The notes: generated by a model not told the origin, from the letters alone. Counted from the first letter of the stretch, positions 36,179-46,398 are shown. The stretch: DNA of 64,000 bases from Pseudomonas helmanticensis (GCF_900182985.1 NZ_FXUY01000001.1:3596001-3660000); one strand, 5' to 3'. Made by a program: numbers and translations.

Positions 36179-37879
36179 TCAGGACTGTGGTTTTTCGCCG
36201 TACCAGCGCGGCGTGTACACCCACTCGCCACCTTCAGCCTTGGGGAAAGTACAAGTGGTCGAGGAGCCGATCAGCACCATGGTGCGCATGTCGACCTGAT
36301 CCGGAGTCAATTGCCCCAGCGTCGTCACCCGCAGGGTTTGCCCCGGCCGGCCGATGTCGCGCCCCAGCACCACCGGTGTTGCGGCGACACGATGTTGCGC
36401 GACAATTTCCAGCGCACGTCCCAATTGCCATGGACGCGCTCGCGAAATCGGATTGTAGAAGGCCAGCGCCAGATCGGCCTCGGCGGCGAGGTCCAGGCGC
36501 TTTTCGATGATTGACCACGGTTTGAGGTTGTCCGACAGCGACATCACACAGAAGTCATGCCCCAGCGGTGCACCCGCCTGAGCCGCCGTCGCGAGCGAGG
36601 CCGAGACACCCGGGAGGATTTCCAGCTCGACGCTGTGCCACGCCGGGTCGTCCGACTCGTGCAGAGCCTCAAGCACTGCCGCGGCCATGGCGAACACGCC
36701 GGGATCACCCGAAGACACCACGATCACTGAACGGCCCTCGGCCGCCAGCCGGAAGGCATGTCGCGCGCGCTGCATCTCTTCGCGGTTGTCGGTGCAGTGT
36801 TGCACCTGATCGTCGCGGAACGGGCCAGCCATACGCACATAGGTTTCGTAGCCGAGCACATCGGTGGCTCGCGCCAGTTCGGCTTTTACCGCTGGCACCA
36901 TCAATTCGGCAGCGCCCGGGCCGAGGCCGATGACGGCCAGACGACCGCGCGGGTGGCCGATGCTCGAAACATCCAAGGGTTGTTCGCCAATCACCATCGC
37001 CAGGTGGTTGGCGGTGACGACCTTGGCCTGAGGCAGCGCAGTCTGCGCCAGCGCAACAACGTCAGCTGGCGCCGCGACAAAGCGCAGCGGCACACCGAGT
37101 TCAAGCGCCGCTTCACGCAAATGCGCCGAAGCCATTTCGCTGTCGGCCGCCACCAGGCACGCCAGCGATTGCACGGCGACTTTGGCCTGTTGCAAAGCGG
37201 CACGAACGGCGTTCGGCAGATCCGCCACGTCGGCAACTACTGCTACCGCCACACTCTGCGGGTAGATCAACAACTCATTGGCACTCGCGGCACGCTCGGC
37301 ACTGCCGACATGGATCGAGCGCTGCGCCTGCGGATCTTCCGCCAACTGCGCCTGATCCAGCCACGGCGCCGCGCCTTCAATGCGCACGCTGTGCCCGGCC
37401 AGCAGATCCGAGACAAAACGCTTGCCCAGTTCCAGATCGCCCAGCGCATAACCTTCGGGAGGATTGAGCAGGCAGGTGCCGAAGCGCAGTTCACCACTGG
37501 TGGTAATCGCCGCCGCCACTTGCAGCCCGGCAGCGATCTGGCGGGCCATGACGTTCACCCCGCCGAGGCCGCCGAGCAGCGGCACCACGGCGCTGCCGTC
37601 TTCAGCAACGGCAAGTACCGCAGGTTCGGCGCCTTTCTCCAGCAGCAGCGGCGCCAGGGTTCGAATGATAATGCCGGCAGCGCACAGGGCGATGATTGGC
37701 GTTTCCTGCCGATACAACTCACGCAGGGTCGCGCCGAATTCCTGATACGTGCAATCGGCGCCCTCAACACGGCCAGCGAGACCATGGATCTGTGCTGCCG
37801 GATACAGCAGTTGAATATTGCGCGCAGTGGCCAGCGCGCCCTGTCCGAGAATGACAATGGCCGGTGTCGATTGAGTCAT
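36179..37879 (-). CDS. cobJ: CobE/CbiG-CobJ fusion: precorrin-3B C17-methyltransferase
   Basis: The 566-residue fusion has residues 1-305 resembling CbiG (N-terminal part) and CobE/CbiG-C, and residues 312-566 forming a tetrapyrrole methylase (GRLAVIGLGPGAAELM, SSGDPGVFAMAA, LEILPGVSAS, FYNPISRAR). CobJ methylates C17 of precorrin-3B with ring contraction to precorrin-4. The ATG at 37879 overlaps the cobI stop (ATGA); a slightly longer reading to 37891 is rejected. It is the last gene of the cobGHIJ unit. Confidence 0.93.
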   Translation of the reverse strand: MTQSTPAIVILGQGALATARNIQLLYPAAQIHGLAGRVEGADCTYQEFGATLRELYRQETPIIALCAAGIIIRTLAPLLLEKGAEPAVLAVAEDGSAVVPLLGGLGGVNVMARQIAAGLQVAAAITTSGELRFGTCLLNPPEGYALGDLELGKRFVSDLLAGHSVRIEGAAPWLDQAQLAEDPQAQRSIHVGSAERAASANELLIYPQSVAVAVVADVADLPNAVRAALQQAKVAVQSLACLVAADSEMASAHLREAALELGVPLRFVAAPADVVALAQTALPQAKVVTANHLAMVIGEQPLDVSSIGHPRGRLAVIGLGPGAAELMVPAVKAELARATDVLGYETYVRMAGPFRDDQVQHCTDNREEMQRARHAFRLAAEGRSVIVVSSGDPGVFAMAAAVLEALHESDDPAWHSVELEILPGVSASLATAAQAGAPLGHDFCVMSLSDNLKPWSIIEKRLDLAAEADLALAFYNPISRARPWQLGRALEIVAQHRVAATPVVLGRDIGRPGQTLRVTTLGQLTPDQVDMRTMVLIGSSTTCTFPKAEGGEWVYTPRWYGEKPQS

Positions 37880-38613
37880 CAGCCTTGCCACCGTTCGCCC
37901 GGGACGATAATTAGCGAGAAGTACGGCGAAGACATCGGCTCGACCTGATCCAGCGGCACAATCTTCTGATTGGCCATCGTCGCGCGCTCGACATACAGCG
38001 CGCGCTCAGCGAGGCCAAGTTCTTCCAGCACTGCACGGACCTTGGGAAAGTTGCGCCCCAGTTTCATGATCACCGCCGCGTCGGCATCGGCCAGACGCCG
38101 CTTCAGATCGTCATGCGGCAACACGCCGGAGAGCACCGACAGGCTCTGATTGCGATACACCAGCGGCGCACCGAGCACCGACGCGCCACCGAGCATCGAA
38201 CATACACCCGGCACCACTTGCGCTTCGTAACGTGTGGCGAGGCGGTCGTGCAAATACATGTAGGAACCGTAGAAGAACGGATCGCCTTCACAGATCACCG
38301 CGACATCGCGCCCTGCGTCCAGATGTGCCGCGACCTCTTCGGCGGCGGCGTCGTAGAAATCACTGATCACCTGTTCATAGGACAACGGTGCCGGCAGCAC
38401 TTCAGTGGTCACCGGGTACACCAGCGGCAGCAGATTCTGCGCGTCCTGCAAGTGCGCCTCGATGATGCCGAAGGCATTACCCTTTTTGCCTTTGGCGACG
38501 AAGTACGCGACCACCGGCGATTCACGCAGCAGGCGCAGGGCCTTTACGGTAATCAGCTCGGGATCACCGGGGCCGACGCCAAGGCCGATCAAACGTCCTT
38601 TTGCCTGCATCAT
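37879..38613 (-). CDS. cobI: Precorrin-2 C20-methyltransferase
   Basis: The 244-residue SAM-dependent tetrapyrrole methylase ([47 protein letters not shown]) converts precorrin-2 to precorrin-3A. It starts with ATGATG overlapping the cobH stop, and its stop overlaps the cobJ start, so translation is coupled. Confidence 0.96.
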   Translation of the reverse strand: MMQAKGRLIGLGVGPGDPELITVKALRLLRESPVVAYFVAKGKKGNAFGIIEAHLQDAQNLLPLVYPVTTEVLPAPLSYEQVISDFYDAAAEEVAAHLDAGRDVAVICEGDPFFYGSYMYLHDRLATRYEAQVVPGVCSMLGGASVLGAPLVYRNQSLSVLSGVLPHDDLKRRLADADAAVIMKLGRNFPKVRAVLEELGLAERALYVERATMANQKIVPLDQVEPMSSPYFSLIIVPGERWQG

Positions 38614-39236
38614 TCGATCTCCGTGGCGAGGGCATTCACTGCTGCAGCGGCCATGGCACTGCCGCCAAGACGGCCTTGCATGATCACAAACGGCACGCCA
38701 CGGCTATCTGCCGCCAGCGCCGCTTTCGATTCGGCGGCACCGACAAAACCCACTGGGAAACCGAGGATCAGCGCAGGCTTCGGGGCGCCGGCGTCGAGCA
38801 TTTCAAGCAGATAAAACAGTGCGGTCGGCGCGTTGCCGATCACCACAACGCTGCCTTCCAGGTGCGGACGCCATAGCTCCAGCGCCGCCGCCGACCGGGT
38901 GTTGCCCAACTCTCGTGCCAGTTCCGGCACGCTATCGTCGCGCAGGGTGCAGATCACCTCGTTGTTCGCCGGCAGGCGCGCACGGGTCACGCCCTCGGAG
39001 ACCATCCGCGCATCACAGAGGATCGGCGCACCGGCCGCCAGCGCATCGCGCCCGGCCTTGCCCGCGCCTGCGGAAAATTGCAGACCGTCGACCGCCTCGA
39101 CCATGCCGCAGGCGTGGATCACCCGCACTGCGAGTTTTTCCAGATCGGCCGGAATGCGCGCCAGATTGGCCTCGCTGCGAATGATCGCGAAGGAGTTGCG
39201 ATAGATCTCCTGACCGTCGCGAATGTAATCAAGCAT
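38610..39236 (-). CDS. cobH: Precorrin-8X methylmutase
   Basis: The 208-residue enzyme moves a methyl from C11 to C12 to form hydrogenobyrinate. Typical segments are [27 protein letters not shown] (with the catalytic His), [12 protein letters not shown] and [13 protein letters not shown]. The ATG at 39236 (MLDYIRDG) is the family start, and it overlaps the cobG end by eight bases. An extension to 39332 lies inside cobG and is rejected. Confidence 0.97.
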   Translation of the reverse strand: MLDYIRDGQEIYRNSFAIIRSEANLARIPADLEKLAVRVIHACGMVEAVDGLQFSAGAGKAGRDALAAGAPILCDARMVSEGVTRARLPANNEVICTLRDDSVPELARELGNTRSAAALELWRPHLEGSVVVIGNAPTALFYLLEMLDAGAPKPALILGFPVGFVGAAESKAALAADSRGVPFVIMQGRLGGSAMAAAAVNALATEIE

Positions 39237-40527
39237 CAAGGGGGCTCCGTGAGCGGGCGTCGAGCAGGGTCGCGGCCGCTTCAATAGTAAGGTTGCGTGC
39301 GTGCAGCGCGCCGAAACCCGGCAGTGCTGCATCGCGAAAATAGAGGTCGTAGTGGCCCGGGCTGACCGCCAGCAACGTCACCGGTGTGCGATGGGCAGCG
39401 GCGCAAGAGCGCGGGCATGCGGACAGGTGCACGCCCTGCGCTTGTGGCAACAGTGTCGCCAACAGCCGGGCGTCGTGTTTGGTATCGGCAAGGCCTTTGC
39501 CGCAGCCGCTGGATCCGGTGCAGGCGATCAGCCGCGATAGCGCCTCGTCCGGATCGGTGCGCAACTGCAATTGTCCCAGTTTCTGCAGCACTTGCGCGGC
39601 GTCGGTGTGCTTCACGTTCGGTAGCAACACACTTTGCCAAGGTGTGAAGCGCAGGCTGCCATCGCCGAACTCACGGGCCAGTCGGGCCACCCCGTGAAGC
39701 ATCGCCGGATCAAGACGGCCGAGCGCTGGCACCGCGCCGATGTACACCCGATCCACCGTGCCTTGCGGGTGAACACCGATGTGCAGCGCATCGATTGCGG
39801 GCGTTCGTTGCCAATCGCACAAAGCGGTTATCGGCAGGCGTTTGTGCAAATGTTCGAGGAACGTTGGCGTCGACATTTCATCGAGCAACTGGCGCATGCG
39901 CGCCTGCTCCGGCCGTGCCAGTTCAAGGAACAATTCCAGCACCGCGACGACCAGAGCATGGCCGTTTTCCAAGGGCACGGCGCCAGTTGCACGGTCGGTC
40001 GGGCATCCGGCCAGACCAAACGCCAACAATACTTCACCGTCACGTTCGAACGCCGACAGCCACAAGTCATGCGGATGCTCAAGCATCGCCAATGCCTCAC
40101 CGCCATCGAGTTGCACGGCGAACTTGGCGCTCAACTGGTGAAACCGCGGGTGAGATTGCAGGGTCGCAAGAATCTGTTCGGCCAGTGACCGGGTATCGAA
40201 TTGCTGCTGCCGATCGATCCCGGCACTGGGGCTGAGCATCAGATTGCGTACATCGTCGCCCTGCGCGGTTTGCGGCCCGAGGCCGGCGGCCAGCAGGCTG
40301 TCGATCAATGCCTCAGACTGCTCGCCGATACCGCGGATCTGCAGATTGGCGCGGTTGGTCGCCTCGATCAAGCCCCCGGCGAAACGCTCGGAGGCATCGG
40401 CTACCGCGTCAGCCTGATCGGCAGTGATCGACCCACCATTGAGCTTGATCCGGCAGATACCGCCGTCCAGCGCCTGGACAATACGCCGCAACCCCGGACA
40501 AGCCGAGGGGCGTAGAGCGGTGGACAT
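39229..40527 (-). CDS. cobG: Precorrin-3B synthase
   Basis: The 432-residue oxygen-using monooxygenase converts precorrin-3A to precorrin-3B. It belongs to the nitrite/sulfite reductase fold, and the cluster-binding cysteines appear as CTGSSGC and, further on, ACPRSC. The ATG at 40527 (MSTALRPSACPG) is preferred to a reading extended to 40614. It is the first gene of the minus-strand cobGHIJ unit. I looked for a cobalamin riboswitch in the 160 bases upstream and saw no B12 box. Confidence 0.94.
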   Translation of the reverse strand: MSTALRPSACPGLRRIVQALDGGICRIKLNGGSITADQADAVADASERFAGGLIEATNRANLQIRGIGEQSEALIDSLLAAGLGPQTAQGDDVRNLMLSPSAGIDRQQQFDTRSLAEQILATLQSHPRFHQLSAKFAVQLDGGEALAMLEHPHDLWLSAFERDGEVLLAFGLAGCPTDRATGAVPLENGHALVVAVLELFLELARPEQARMRQLLDEMSTPTFLEHLHKRLPITALCDWQRTPAIDALHIGVHPQGTVDRVYIGAVPALGRLDPAMLHGVARLAREFGDGSLRFTPWQSVLLPNVKHTDAAQVLQKLGQLQLRTDPDEALSRLIACTGSSGCGKGLADTKHDARLLATLLPQAQGVHLSACPRSCAAAHRTPVTLLAVSPGHYDLYFRDAALPGFGALHARNLTIEAAATLLDARSRSPLDA

Positions 40528-40686
40528 CGGGCGTTCGTTCAAGGGATGGCCGTCTGGCTGGCAGCGCCGTGGTGGGCGAAAGGTCGCCATTATGCCTGCT
40601 TTGCCCAAGTGCATGAAAATGCCTGCCGGTCGGAAACTGCGTGGGGGTGCACGGCGCAGGATAAAAAGCGCTTTACCCCGTGCAAG

Positions 40687-41325
40687 TCAGATCGGGACAG
40701 CGGCGAAATTGAATTTGAGCCCCTCCAGCGCCTTGCCCACGCTCAGGCGGCGAGCGTCCATGACCCGGCGGCTGATCACCACCTTTCGCGCCACAACATC
40801 CAGCTGAGTCATGGATTGCGACACGTCCCAGAAAAAGTAACTGGTGTTGAGACTCGACTTGATGAAGCGGATATTGCTGATCACCAGTTCCAGATCGCCG
40901 TTGGCGTTATAGCTGAGCGGTATGACCTTGAAATCGAAAGGCTTGCCACTGGTGCCCTTGATCTTTTTCAGCAACCCCACGTCACGTTCCAGTTTCGCCA
41001 ACCCTTGGTCAACCCCAGTCACCTGCTCTCGACTGAGCAGCGGCGATGCAAGTTGAAACCAGACCTGTCGCACGCTGCCATTGAACTGCGTCTGAACATG
41101 CTCGATCGGCTGATGATCGCGGTTCCAGCCATGCGACCAAAGCACATCAGTAAAATAATCGGTCCAGCGTCCTGGCTGGATCACACTGTTGTAAGTGGTA
41201 TCCGCCTGACGTTTTGCCAAATAAGCACAATTCAACGCGAACTGATAATCCTCGTAACTCTGCCCCTGACTTCCAGTCAGCAATATATCGCCGACCAGTG
41301 TCGCATTATGTTTTATATCATCCAT
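40687..41325 (-). CDS. Unrecognised protein of 212 residues between the cob blocks
   Basis: The protein is soluble, with no signal peptide or membrane helix. It begins MDDIKHNATLVGDILLTG and has mixed alpha/beta character with many aromatic residues (RWTDYFTDVLWSHGW). It has clearly less GC-biased codons than the cob genes on either side and lies in AT-rich surroundings, suggesting acquisition. The ribosome site is poor (AGGA 14 bases before the ATG). Same strand as the toxins and cobGHIJ. No family recognised, so I assign no function. Confidence 0.75.
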   Translation of the reverse strand: MDDIKHNATLVGDILLTGSQGQSYEDYQFALNCAYLAKRQADTTYNSVIQPGRWTDYFTDVLWSHGWNRDHQPIEHVQTQFNGSVRQVWFQLASPLLSREQVTGVDQGLAKLERDVGLLKKIKGTSGKPFDFKVIPLSYNANGDLELVISNIRFIKSSLNTSYFFWDVSQSMTQLDVVARKVVISRRVMDARRLSVGKALEGLKFNFAAVPI

Positions 41326-41595
41326 GTTTATTTTTTCATCCTGGTAAGCGACGCCCGTATGGCGTGCAAAGTATTAATCCATTTAATAATCATCTATCGA
41401 TTTACCAAGTTTGCTTGGTTGTAACGGGCAACTTGATCAAATATAAAAATAACAAAAACGCGTGTTCTGCCAATCATTTTTCTACCACATGGCATGTCAA
41501 CCGTTGGCAACACCTGCGACAAGGCAGCAGCACCAGACAACAGAAGCCGCGCTATCATGCGCCGCTTGAACGGGCGCACGAGATTGAGGAACGGC

Positions 41596-42807
41596 ATGAC
41601 ACCCTGGCTGACGGTTGTGGGAATCGGTGAAGACGGCTTCAAGGGCCTGGGTAAAAATGCCCGGCGCGCCCTGATCAATGCTTCGCGGATCATCGGTGGC
41701 CAACGTCAACTGGACCTGCTGCCGGTGTGCATTCGTGGTGAACGCGAATTGTGGCCGAGCCCGTTTTCCCTTGCCCCGGTACTGGGGAGGCGCGGCGAAG
41801 CTGTCTGTGTGCTCGCCAGCGGCGATCCGATGTTTTACGGCGTCGGTGCGAACCTTGCGCGACAAGTGCCGAGCGCGCAGATGCTGATTCTGCCAACGCC
41901 ATCTTCCTGCTCGCTGGCTGCAGCCCGCCTCGGCTGGCCGTTGCAAGAAGTCGTGACTCTGTCGCTGGTAGCCCGACCGCTGTCGGCGCTCAATGCGCAA
42001 CTGTTCAGCGGTGTGCGCCTGTTGCTGCTGAGCAATGACGGGCAGAGTCCTGCGGCGGTCGCGGCGTTGTTGCGCGAGCGCGGTTTTGGCGGCAGTCGCA
42101 TCAGCGTTCTGGAGCACTTGGGCGGCGCAGCCGAACGGCGTATCGACAGCACCGCAAATCACTGGAACGACCCGCCAATTGCCGATCTGAATGTGATCGC
42201 CATCGAATGCCTGGCCGATGTGCAGGCGCCGCGCCTGTCGCGACTTGCCGGATTGCCCGACTCGGCATTCAAGCACGACGGCCAGTTGACCAAACGCGAT
42301 GTGCGCGCGATCACCCTCGCCCGCCTCGCGCCGACACCCGGTGAACTGCTGTGGGATGTGGGCGGCGGTTGCGGCTCGATCGGCATCGAATGGATGCGTG
42401 CGCATCCCAGTTGCCGAGCGCTGGCAATCGAAGCCGATGACGGCCGCCAGCAGTTGATCGAATACAACCGCGACGCGCTGGGCGTACCCGGCCTGCAACT
42501 GGTTCGCGGTCGTGCGCCACAGGCCCTCGCCGGGCTGGAGCGCCCGGACGCGATCTTCATCGGCGGCGGCGTGACTCGCGAAGGTGTGTTTGAAACCTGT
42601 TGGGAACAGCTCAAGCCCGGGGGCCGACTGATCGCCAACGCCGTGACCCTGCAAAGCGAACTCGCCCTGATGCATTGGCGCGAACGCCATGGCGGCGAAC
42701 TGACGCGTATTCATATCGCTCAGGCCCAGCCGCTGGGCGAGTTCGACACCTGGCGCCAGGCGCTGCCGATCACCTTGCTCGATCTGGTCAAACCTCTCGA
42801 TGCGTGA
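41596..42807 (+). CDS. cobL: Precorrin-6Y methyltransferase (decarboxylating), CbiE-CbiT fusion
   Basis: The 403-residue bifunctional enzyme methylates C5 and C15 and removes the C12 acetate carboxyl. The N-terminal half is a tetrapyrrole methylase ([30 protein letters not shown]). The C-terminal half is a Rossmann methyltransferase ([19 protein letters not shown]). The ATG at 41596 follows GAGGAA. The 270 bases upstream are AT-rich and hold the promoter; no riboswitch was recognised. It overlaps cbiD by eight bases. Confidence 0.95.
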   Translation: MTPWLTVVGIGEDGFKGLGKNARRALINASRIIGGQRQLDLLPVCIRGERELWPSPFSLAPVLGRRGEAVCVLASGDPMFYGVGANLARQVPSAQMLILPTPSSCSLAAARLGWPLQEVVTLSLVARPLSALNAQLFSGVRLLLLSNDGQSPAAVAALLRERGFGGSRISVLEHLGGAAERRIDSTANHWNDPPIADLNVIAIECLADVQAPRLSRLAGLPDSAFKHDGQLTKRDVRAITLARLAPTPGELLWDVGGGCGSIGIEWMRAHPSCRALAIEADDGRQQLIEYNRDALGVPGLQLVRGRAPQALAGLERPDAIFIGGGVTREGVFETCWEQLKPGGRLIANAVTLQSELALMHWRERHGGELTRIHIAQAQPLGEFDTWRQALPITLLDLVKPLDA

Positions 42808-43897
42808 TGAAACCGCCGAACAACCCGCGCCCCTGCGCAGCGGCCTGACCACCGGCAGTTGCGCCACCGCCACCAGCCTTGCGGCAGCGCGCCTGTTGCT
42901 CGGCGGACAGTCGGCCGATGCCGTGCAGATCGTCCTGCCCAAAGGCAAGCAGGTGCAGATGCGTCTGGAATTCTGCCGCCTGACCGACGACGGTGCCGAA
43001 GCCGGAACCATCAAGGATGCCGGCGACGACCCCGATGTGACCCACGGCGCCCTGCTCTATTCGCGGGTGCGGCTGGTGAGCGAACCGGGAATTCGGTTCA
43101 ATGCCGGTGCCGGCGTTGGCACCGTGACCCGGCCCGGGCTGGTATTGGGTGTGGGTGAACCGGCGATCAACCCGGTGCCGCGCAAGATGATCTGCGATCA
43201 CCTGAACCTGCTCGCCGAGGAAACCGGCTATGGCGGCGGCTTCGACGTCACGATCAACGTCGAGGGCGGCGAAGTGCTGGCACTGAAAACCATGAACCCG
43301 CGGCTGGGCATTCTTGGTGGCCTGTCGATCCTCGGCACCAGCGGCATCGTCCGGCCGTTCTCTTGCGCGGCGTACATTGCCTCGATCCATCAGGGCATCG
43401 ATGTGGCGAAAACCAACGGTTACCTGCACATCGCCGCCTGCACCGGCAACGCCAGCGAAGACACCATGCGCCGGGTCTACGACCTGCCGGAAATCGCCCT
43501 GATCGAGATGGGCGACTTCGTCGGCGCGGTGCTCAAGCACTTGCGCAAAGTGCCTGTGGATAAACTCAGTCTGTGCGGCGGCTTCGGCAAGATCAGCAAA
43601 CTGGCGGCCGGGCACATGGATCTGCATTCACGGCACTCGAGTATCGACTTGCCGCAATTGGCCGAATGGGCGGCGGCAATTGGCGCGGATGAGGCGTTGC
43701 AGCAAGGCATTCGTGAGGCCAATACCAGTCAGCAGGCATTGGCGATGGCCAGTGCGGCGGGAATCGCGCTCGGCGATGAAGTCTGCCGCCATGCCCTGAA
43801 TTTCGCCCGCAGCGTGGTGCCCGCGCAGGTGCAGGTCGAGGTGTTTGCGATTGATCGTCAGGGCGGCATTGTCGGGCAGGCCGGAGGTTTTGCATGA
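42800..43897 (+). CDS. cbiD: Cobalt-precorrin-5B C1-methyltransferase, CbiD type
   Basis: The 365-residue protein has the CbiD pattern: [20 protein letters not shown] near the start, [12 protein letters not shown] and [20 protein letters not shown]. It methylates C1 of the ring with loss of the two-carbon fragment, the step done by CobF in the classical aerobic pathway. Pseudomonads use CbiD together with otherwise aerobic enzymes. It is coupled to cobL (eight-base overlap) and cobK (ATGA). Confidence 0.95.
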   Translation: MRDETAEQPAPLRSGLTTGSCATATSLAAARLLLGGQSADAVQIVLPKGKQVQMRLEFCRLTDDGAEAGTIKDAGDDPDVTHGALLYSRVRLVSEPGIRFNAGAGVGTVTRPGLVLGVGEPAINPVPRKMICDHLNLLAEETGYGGGFDVTINVEGGEVLALKTMNPRLGILGGLSILGTSGIVRPFSCAAYIASIHQGIDVAKTNGYLHIAACTGNASEDTMRRVYDLPEIALIEMGDFVGAVLKHLRKVPVDKLSLCGGFGKISKLAAGHMDLHSRHSSIDLPQLAEWAAAIGADEALQQGIREANTSQQALAMASAAGIALGDEVCRHALNFARSVVPAQVQVEVFAIDRQGGIVGQAGGFA

Positions 43898-44619
43898 AGC
43901 GCATTTTGCTGCTGGGCGGCGTGACTGAAGCACTGGCGATCGCCCGTACGCTGGGGCCACAACATGTCTACAGCCTCGCCGGCGTTGGCCGGGTGCCGAC
44001 AGATCTGACCTGTCAGGTGCGTGTCGGCGGCTACGGTGGCGCCGGCGGTCTGGCGCAGTTTATTCGCGACGAACGCATTGATCTGCTGCTTGATGCCACG
44101 CACCCCTACGCGGCGCAAATCAGCCACAACGCCGCCAACGCGGCGCAACTGACCGGCATCCCTTGCTGGACCTTGCGCCGTCCGGCGTGGCAGCCGCAAC
44201 CGGGTGATGACTGGCGCGAGGTCAGCGACTGGGCCGAACTCATCACCGCGTTGAAACCGTTCCGGCGCCCGCTGTTCACCTTGGGCCGCGAACCGTTGCA
44301 GCACCTCGACGAAATCCCCGCCGAGCAGTTCTGGACCCTGCGCGCGCTCGACGTTTATCCCGGCAACGAACGCTGCGAAGTCATCGGCGCACGCGGGCCG
44401 TTTGTGCTTGAGGATGAGCGCGTGTTGTTCGAACGGCGGCAGATCGATGTGCTGATCAGCAAGAACAGCGGCAGCACCGCGACCGAGCCGAAGCTGGAAG
44501 TGGCCCGCGAGCGTGGGGTGCCGGTGCTTGTGTTGAAGCGCCCGGGGTTGCCGGGGGTTGATCGGGAGTTTCTGTCGCGTCAAGAAACAGTTGCTGCGTT
44601 GGCGGAGTTCATCTCATAA
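43894..44619 (+). CDS. cobK: Precorrin-6A reductase
   Basis: The 241-residue NADPH-dependent enzyme reduces precorrin-6A to precorrin-6B. Visible segments are [16 protein letters not shown], the [17 protein letters not shown] motif and the C-terminal [16 protein letters not shown]. It overlaps the cbiD stop by four bases and is the last gene of cobL-cbiD-cobK. Confidence 0.95.
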   Translation: MKRILLLGGVTEALAIARTLGPQHVYSLAGVGRVPTDLTCQVRVGGYGGAGGLAQFIRDERIDLLLDATHPYAAQISHNAANAAQLTGIPCWTLRRPAWQPQPGDDWREVSDWAELITALKPFRRPLFTLGREPLQHLDEIPAEQFWTLRALDVYPGNERCEVIGARGPFVLEDERVLFERRQIDVLISKNSGSTATEPKLEVARERGVPVLVLKRPGLPGVDREFLSRQETVAALAEFIS

Positions 44620-44645
44620 GGCAAGATCCACAGCTTGCATGATAA

Positions 44646-44661
44646 GTAACCTATTTGTTAC
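44646..44661. promoter_or_regulatory. Candidate operator of the HigBA-like module
   Basis: The palindrome GTAAC-CTATTT-GTTAC lies 15 bases before the toxin start, where a HigA-type antitoxin would bind to repress its own operon. Assignment is from position and symmetry only. Confidence 0.45.
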
Positions 44662-44675
44662 CTTCAGGGCTGACC

Positions 44676-45011
44676 GTGATCACACTCGAAGAATATCTAC
44701 AAGAAGACGAATCAAGCCCATTTGGTCGGTGGATCTCCACTTTGAGCGTGCAGGCGGCACTGAAGGTCTCAAATGCCATGGTCAGGTTGGAATTGGGCAA
44801 TACTTCCAATATCAAATGGTTCGATGGCTTAGGTGAATACAAAATCAATTGGGGTCCAGGGTACCGGATCTACCTCATACAAGAAGGAAAACGTCTGATC
44901 ATATTGTTTGGTGGCGGCGACAAATCGACTCAAAAGAAAGACATCAAACAGGCGAAAGCCTTGATAGCCGAATTCCGAATTCGAAAAAAAGCTGAACAGA
45001 ACCGGAGGTAA
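44676..45011 (+). CDS. HigB/RelE-superfamily toxin (addiction module killer protein)
   Basis: This protein of about 111 residues matches the phage-derived killer-protein type (TIGR02683-like): ALKVSNAMVRLELGNTSNIKW, GLGEYKINWGPGYRIYL and the C-terminal GGGDKSTQKKDIKQAKAL. Members fold like RelE and cleave mRNA at the ribosome. I chose GTG at 44676 after AGGG; TTG at 44655 falls in the palindrome. The antitoxin gene starts four bases after the stop. The toxin-first order is typical for HigBA. Confidence 0.88.
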   Translation: MITLEEYLQEDESSPFGRWISTLSVQAALKVSNAMVRLELGNTSNIKWFDGLGEYKINWGPGYRIYLIQEGKRLIILFGGGDKSTQKKDIKQAKALIAEFRIRKKAEQNRR

Positions 45012-45014
45012 TTG

Positions 45015-45338
45015 ATGGTTCTCACTCGTAGCTACAAACATTCAATCGCAGAACGCGCCCAACGTGATCCGGAGTTTGCTCAAGCATTACTGGATGAGGC
45101 CGCGACTCTGTTCCTGAATGGTGAGCCAGAAATGGCCAGAATAATTCTGCGCGATCTCGTCAATGCGACTGTCGGCTTTGAAGAGCTCGCAAGGGAGACC
45201 GAAAAGCCGAGTAAAAGCTTGCATCGAATGCTTTCAGCCAAAGGCAATCCGAGCATGGATAACCTGGCCAAAATATTTTCGGTAATCCGCGCTACGCTTG
45301 GTGTAGATATGCAAGTTCATGCCGTACCCGCGAATTGA
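45015..45338 (+). CDS. HigA-type antitoxin, HTH protein
   Basis: The 107-residue partner of the preceding toxin has an N-terminal region (about 1-55) followed by a Cro/CI-like helix-turn-helix: GFEELARETEKPSKSLHRML and NPSMDNLAKIFSVI. This is the TIGR02684-like addiction module antidote pattern. It has a strong GGAGG ribosome site, as expected for an antitoxin made in excess. It probably also represses the operon through the upstream palindrome. Confidence 0.9.
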   Translation: MVLTRSYKHSIAERAQRDPEFAQALLDEAATLFLNGEPEMARIILRDLVNATVGFEELARETEKPSKSLHRMLSAKGNPSMDNLAKIFSVIRATLGVDMQVHAVPAN

Positions 45339-45450
45339 GTGAGTAATTGACGAGTTCGCTGCGACACCAAACCGCACGACGCTTTTTTACTTATCGGCCC
45401 TGATCAGGCTAAATAGCCGCGCCTGATCGCCCACCCAATGGATCTGTCCC

Positions 45451-45849
45451 ATGAACCGACACCGGTTAGCATTTGCCTGGATCGCCTGCTTTGCAGTGCT
45501 GTTCAACATGCTCGCCATGCCGATGACCGGGGCGATGGCGCAGGCGGCCAATTCACCGGCCGAACAATTGCTCTGGAGCAGTTTCTGCACCGGCAGCGGG
45601 ACGAAGATGGTGGCGATCAACATCGGCGCCACCGAGCAAAAAGCCCCGAACAACGACACGCATTCGAACATGCAGCATTGCTGGTGCTGCTCGGGCTCGG
45701 CGCCATTGGTGGCGCTGCCGGGGCATTCGCCGCAGTTGTACTTCGCCCGCTACGAAAGCAATCGCAGCGTCGCGCCCGCCTCGTTGCAAACACCCACTCC
45801 ACGCCAGCAATGGCCAAGCCTCAATCCCCGCGCCTCGCCTCTGGTTTGA
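45451..45849 (+). CDS. DUF2946 family protein (copper-locus type)
   Basis: The 132-residue protein has an N-terminal hydrophobic export segment (LAFAWIACFAVLFNMLAM) and a short periplasmic domain with the metal-like motif MQHCWCCSG. DUF2946 proteins are usually found beside copper receptors in pseudomonads. It is followed by the PCu(A)C chaperone and starts a plus-strand copper block. Exact function is unknown. Confidence 0.85.
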   Translation: MNRHRLAFAWIACFAVLFNMLAMPMTGAMAQAANSPAEQLLWSSFCTGSGTKMVAINIGATEQKAPNNDTHSNMQHCWCCSGSAPLVALPGHSPQLYFARYESNRSVAPASLQTPTPRQQWPSLNPRASPLV

Positions 45850-45897
45850 TTTGTTCGCGCAATTGACCTGCGTTTCAAATCGTTCTGGAGAACTGCC

Positions 45898-46377
45898 ATG
45901 TTGAACAAACTCATCGTCGTCGCTGCGCTGCTGTTGCCGGCGTGCTTTGCCCATGCCCACGAATACAAGGCGGGCCAACTTGAGATCGCCCACCCGTGGT
46001 CGCAAGAATTGCCGCCGAATGCGCCAACCGTCGCCGCCTATTTCGTCATTCACAACGCCGGCCAAACCGCCGACCGCCTGCTCAGCGTCGACTCGCCGAT
46101 TGCCCCCGAGGCGCAATTGCACGAACACGTGATGCAGGGCGATCTGATGAAGATGCAGCAAGTGCCGAGCGTGGAAATCCCGGCCGGCGGCAACGTGACG
46201 TTTGCGCCGATGGCCTATCACGTGATGTTGCTCAACCCGAGCGATCGCAGCCTGCTCAGCGACGGCAAAAGCTTCCCGCTGACCCTGCATTTCGAGAAGG
46301 CCGGTGACGTCACCGTCGAAGTCTCGGTGCAGAAGAAACCGCCGGAAACCACGCAGGCCCACGCGCACGCTCAGTAA
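45898..46377 (+). CDS. Periplasmic copper chaperone PCu(A)C
   Basis: The 159-residue protein has a signal peptide (cut near residue 20, FAHA-HEY) and one cupredoxin-like domain. The copper-binding motif H-x10-M-x21-H-x-M is exact: H75, M86, H108, M110. Family members carry Cu(I) in the periplasm, often for cytochrome oxidase assembly. The His-rich C-terminus (HAHAQ) may add copper ligands. A GGAG site precedes the ATG at 45898. Confidence 0.95.
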   Translation: MLNKLIVVAALLLPACFAHAHEYKAGQLEIAHPWSQELPPNAPTVAAYFVIHNAGQTADRLLSVDSPIAPEAQLHEHVMQGDLMKMQQVPSVEIPAGGNVTFAPMAYHVMLLNPSDRSLLSDGKSFPLTLHFEKAGDVTVEVSVQKKPPETTQAHAHAQ

Positions 46378-46398
46378 GCCTTCCGGCAGAATCCGCCC

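Noticed and set aside
40528..41595. Possible cobalamin riboswitch in cob leaders
   Set aside because: No B12 box or associated stems could be recognised on either strand.
41497..43014. 505-codon minus-strand frame opposite cobL/cbiD
   Set aside because: Shadow; cobL and cbiD are well supported.
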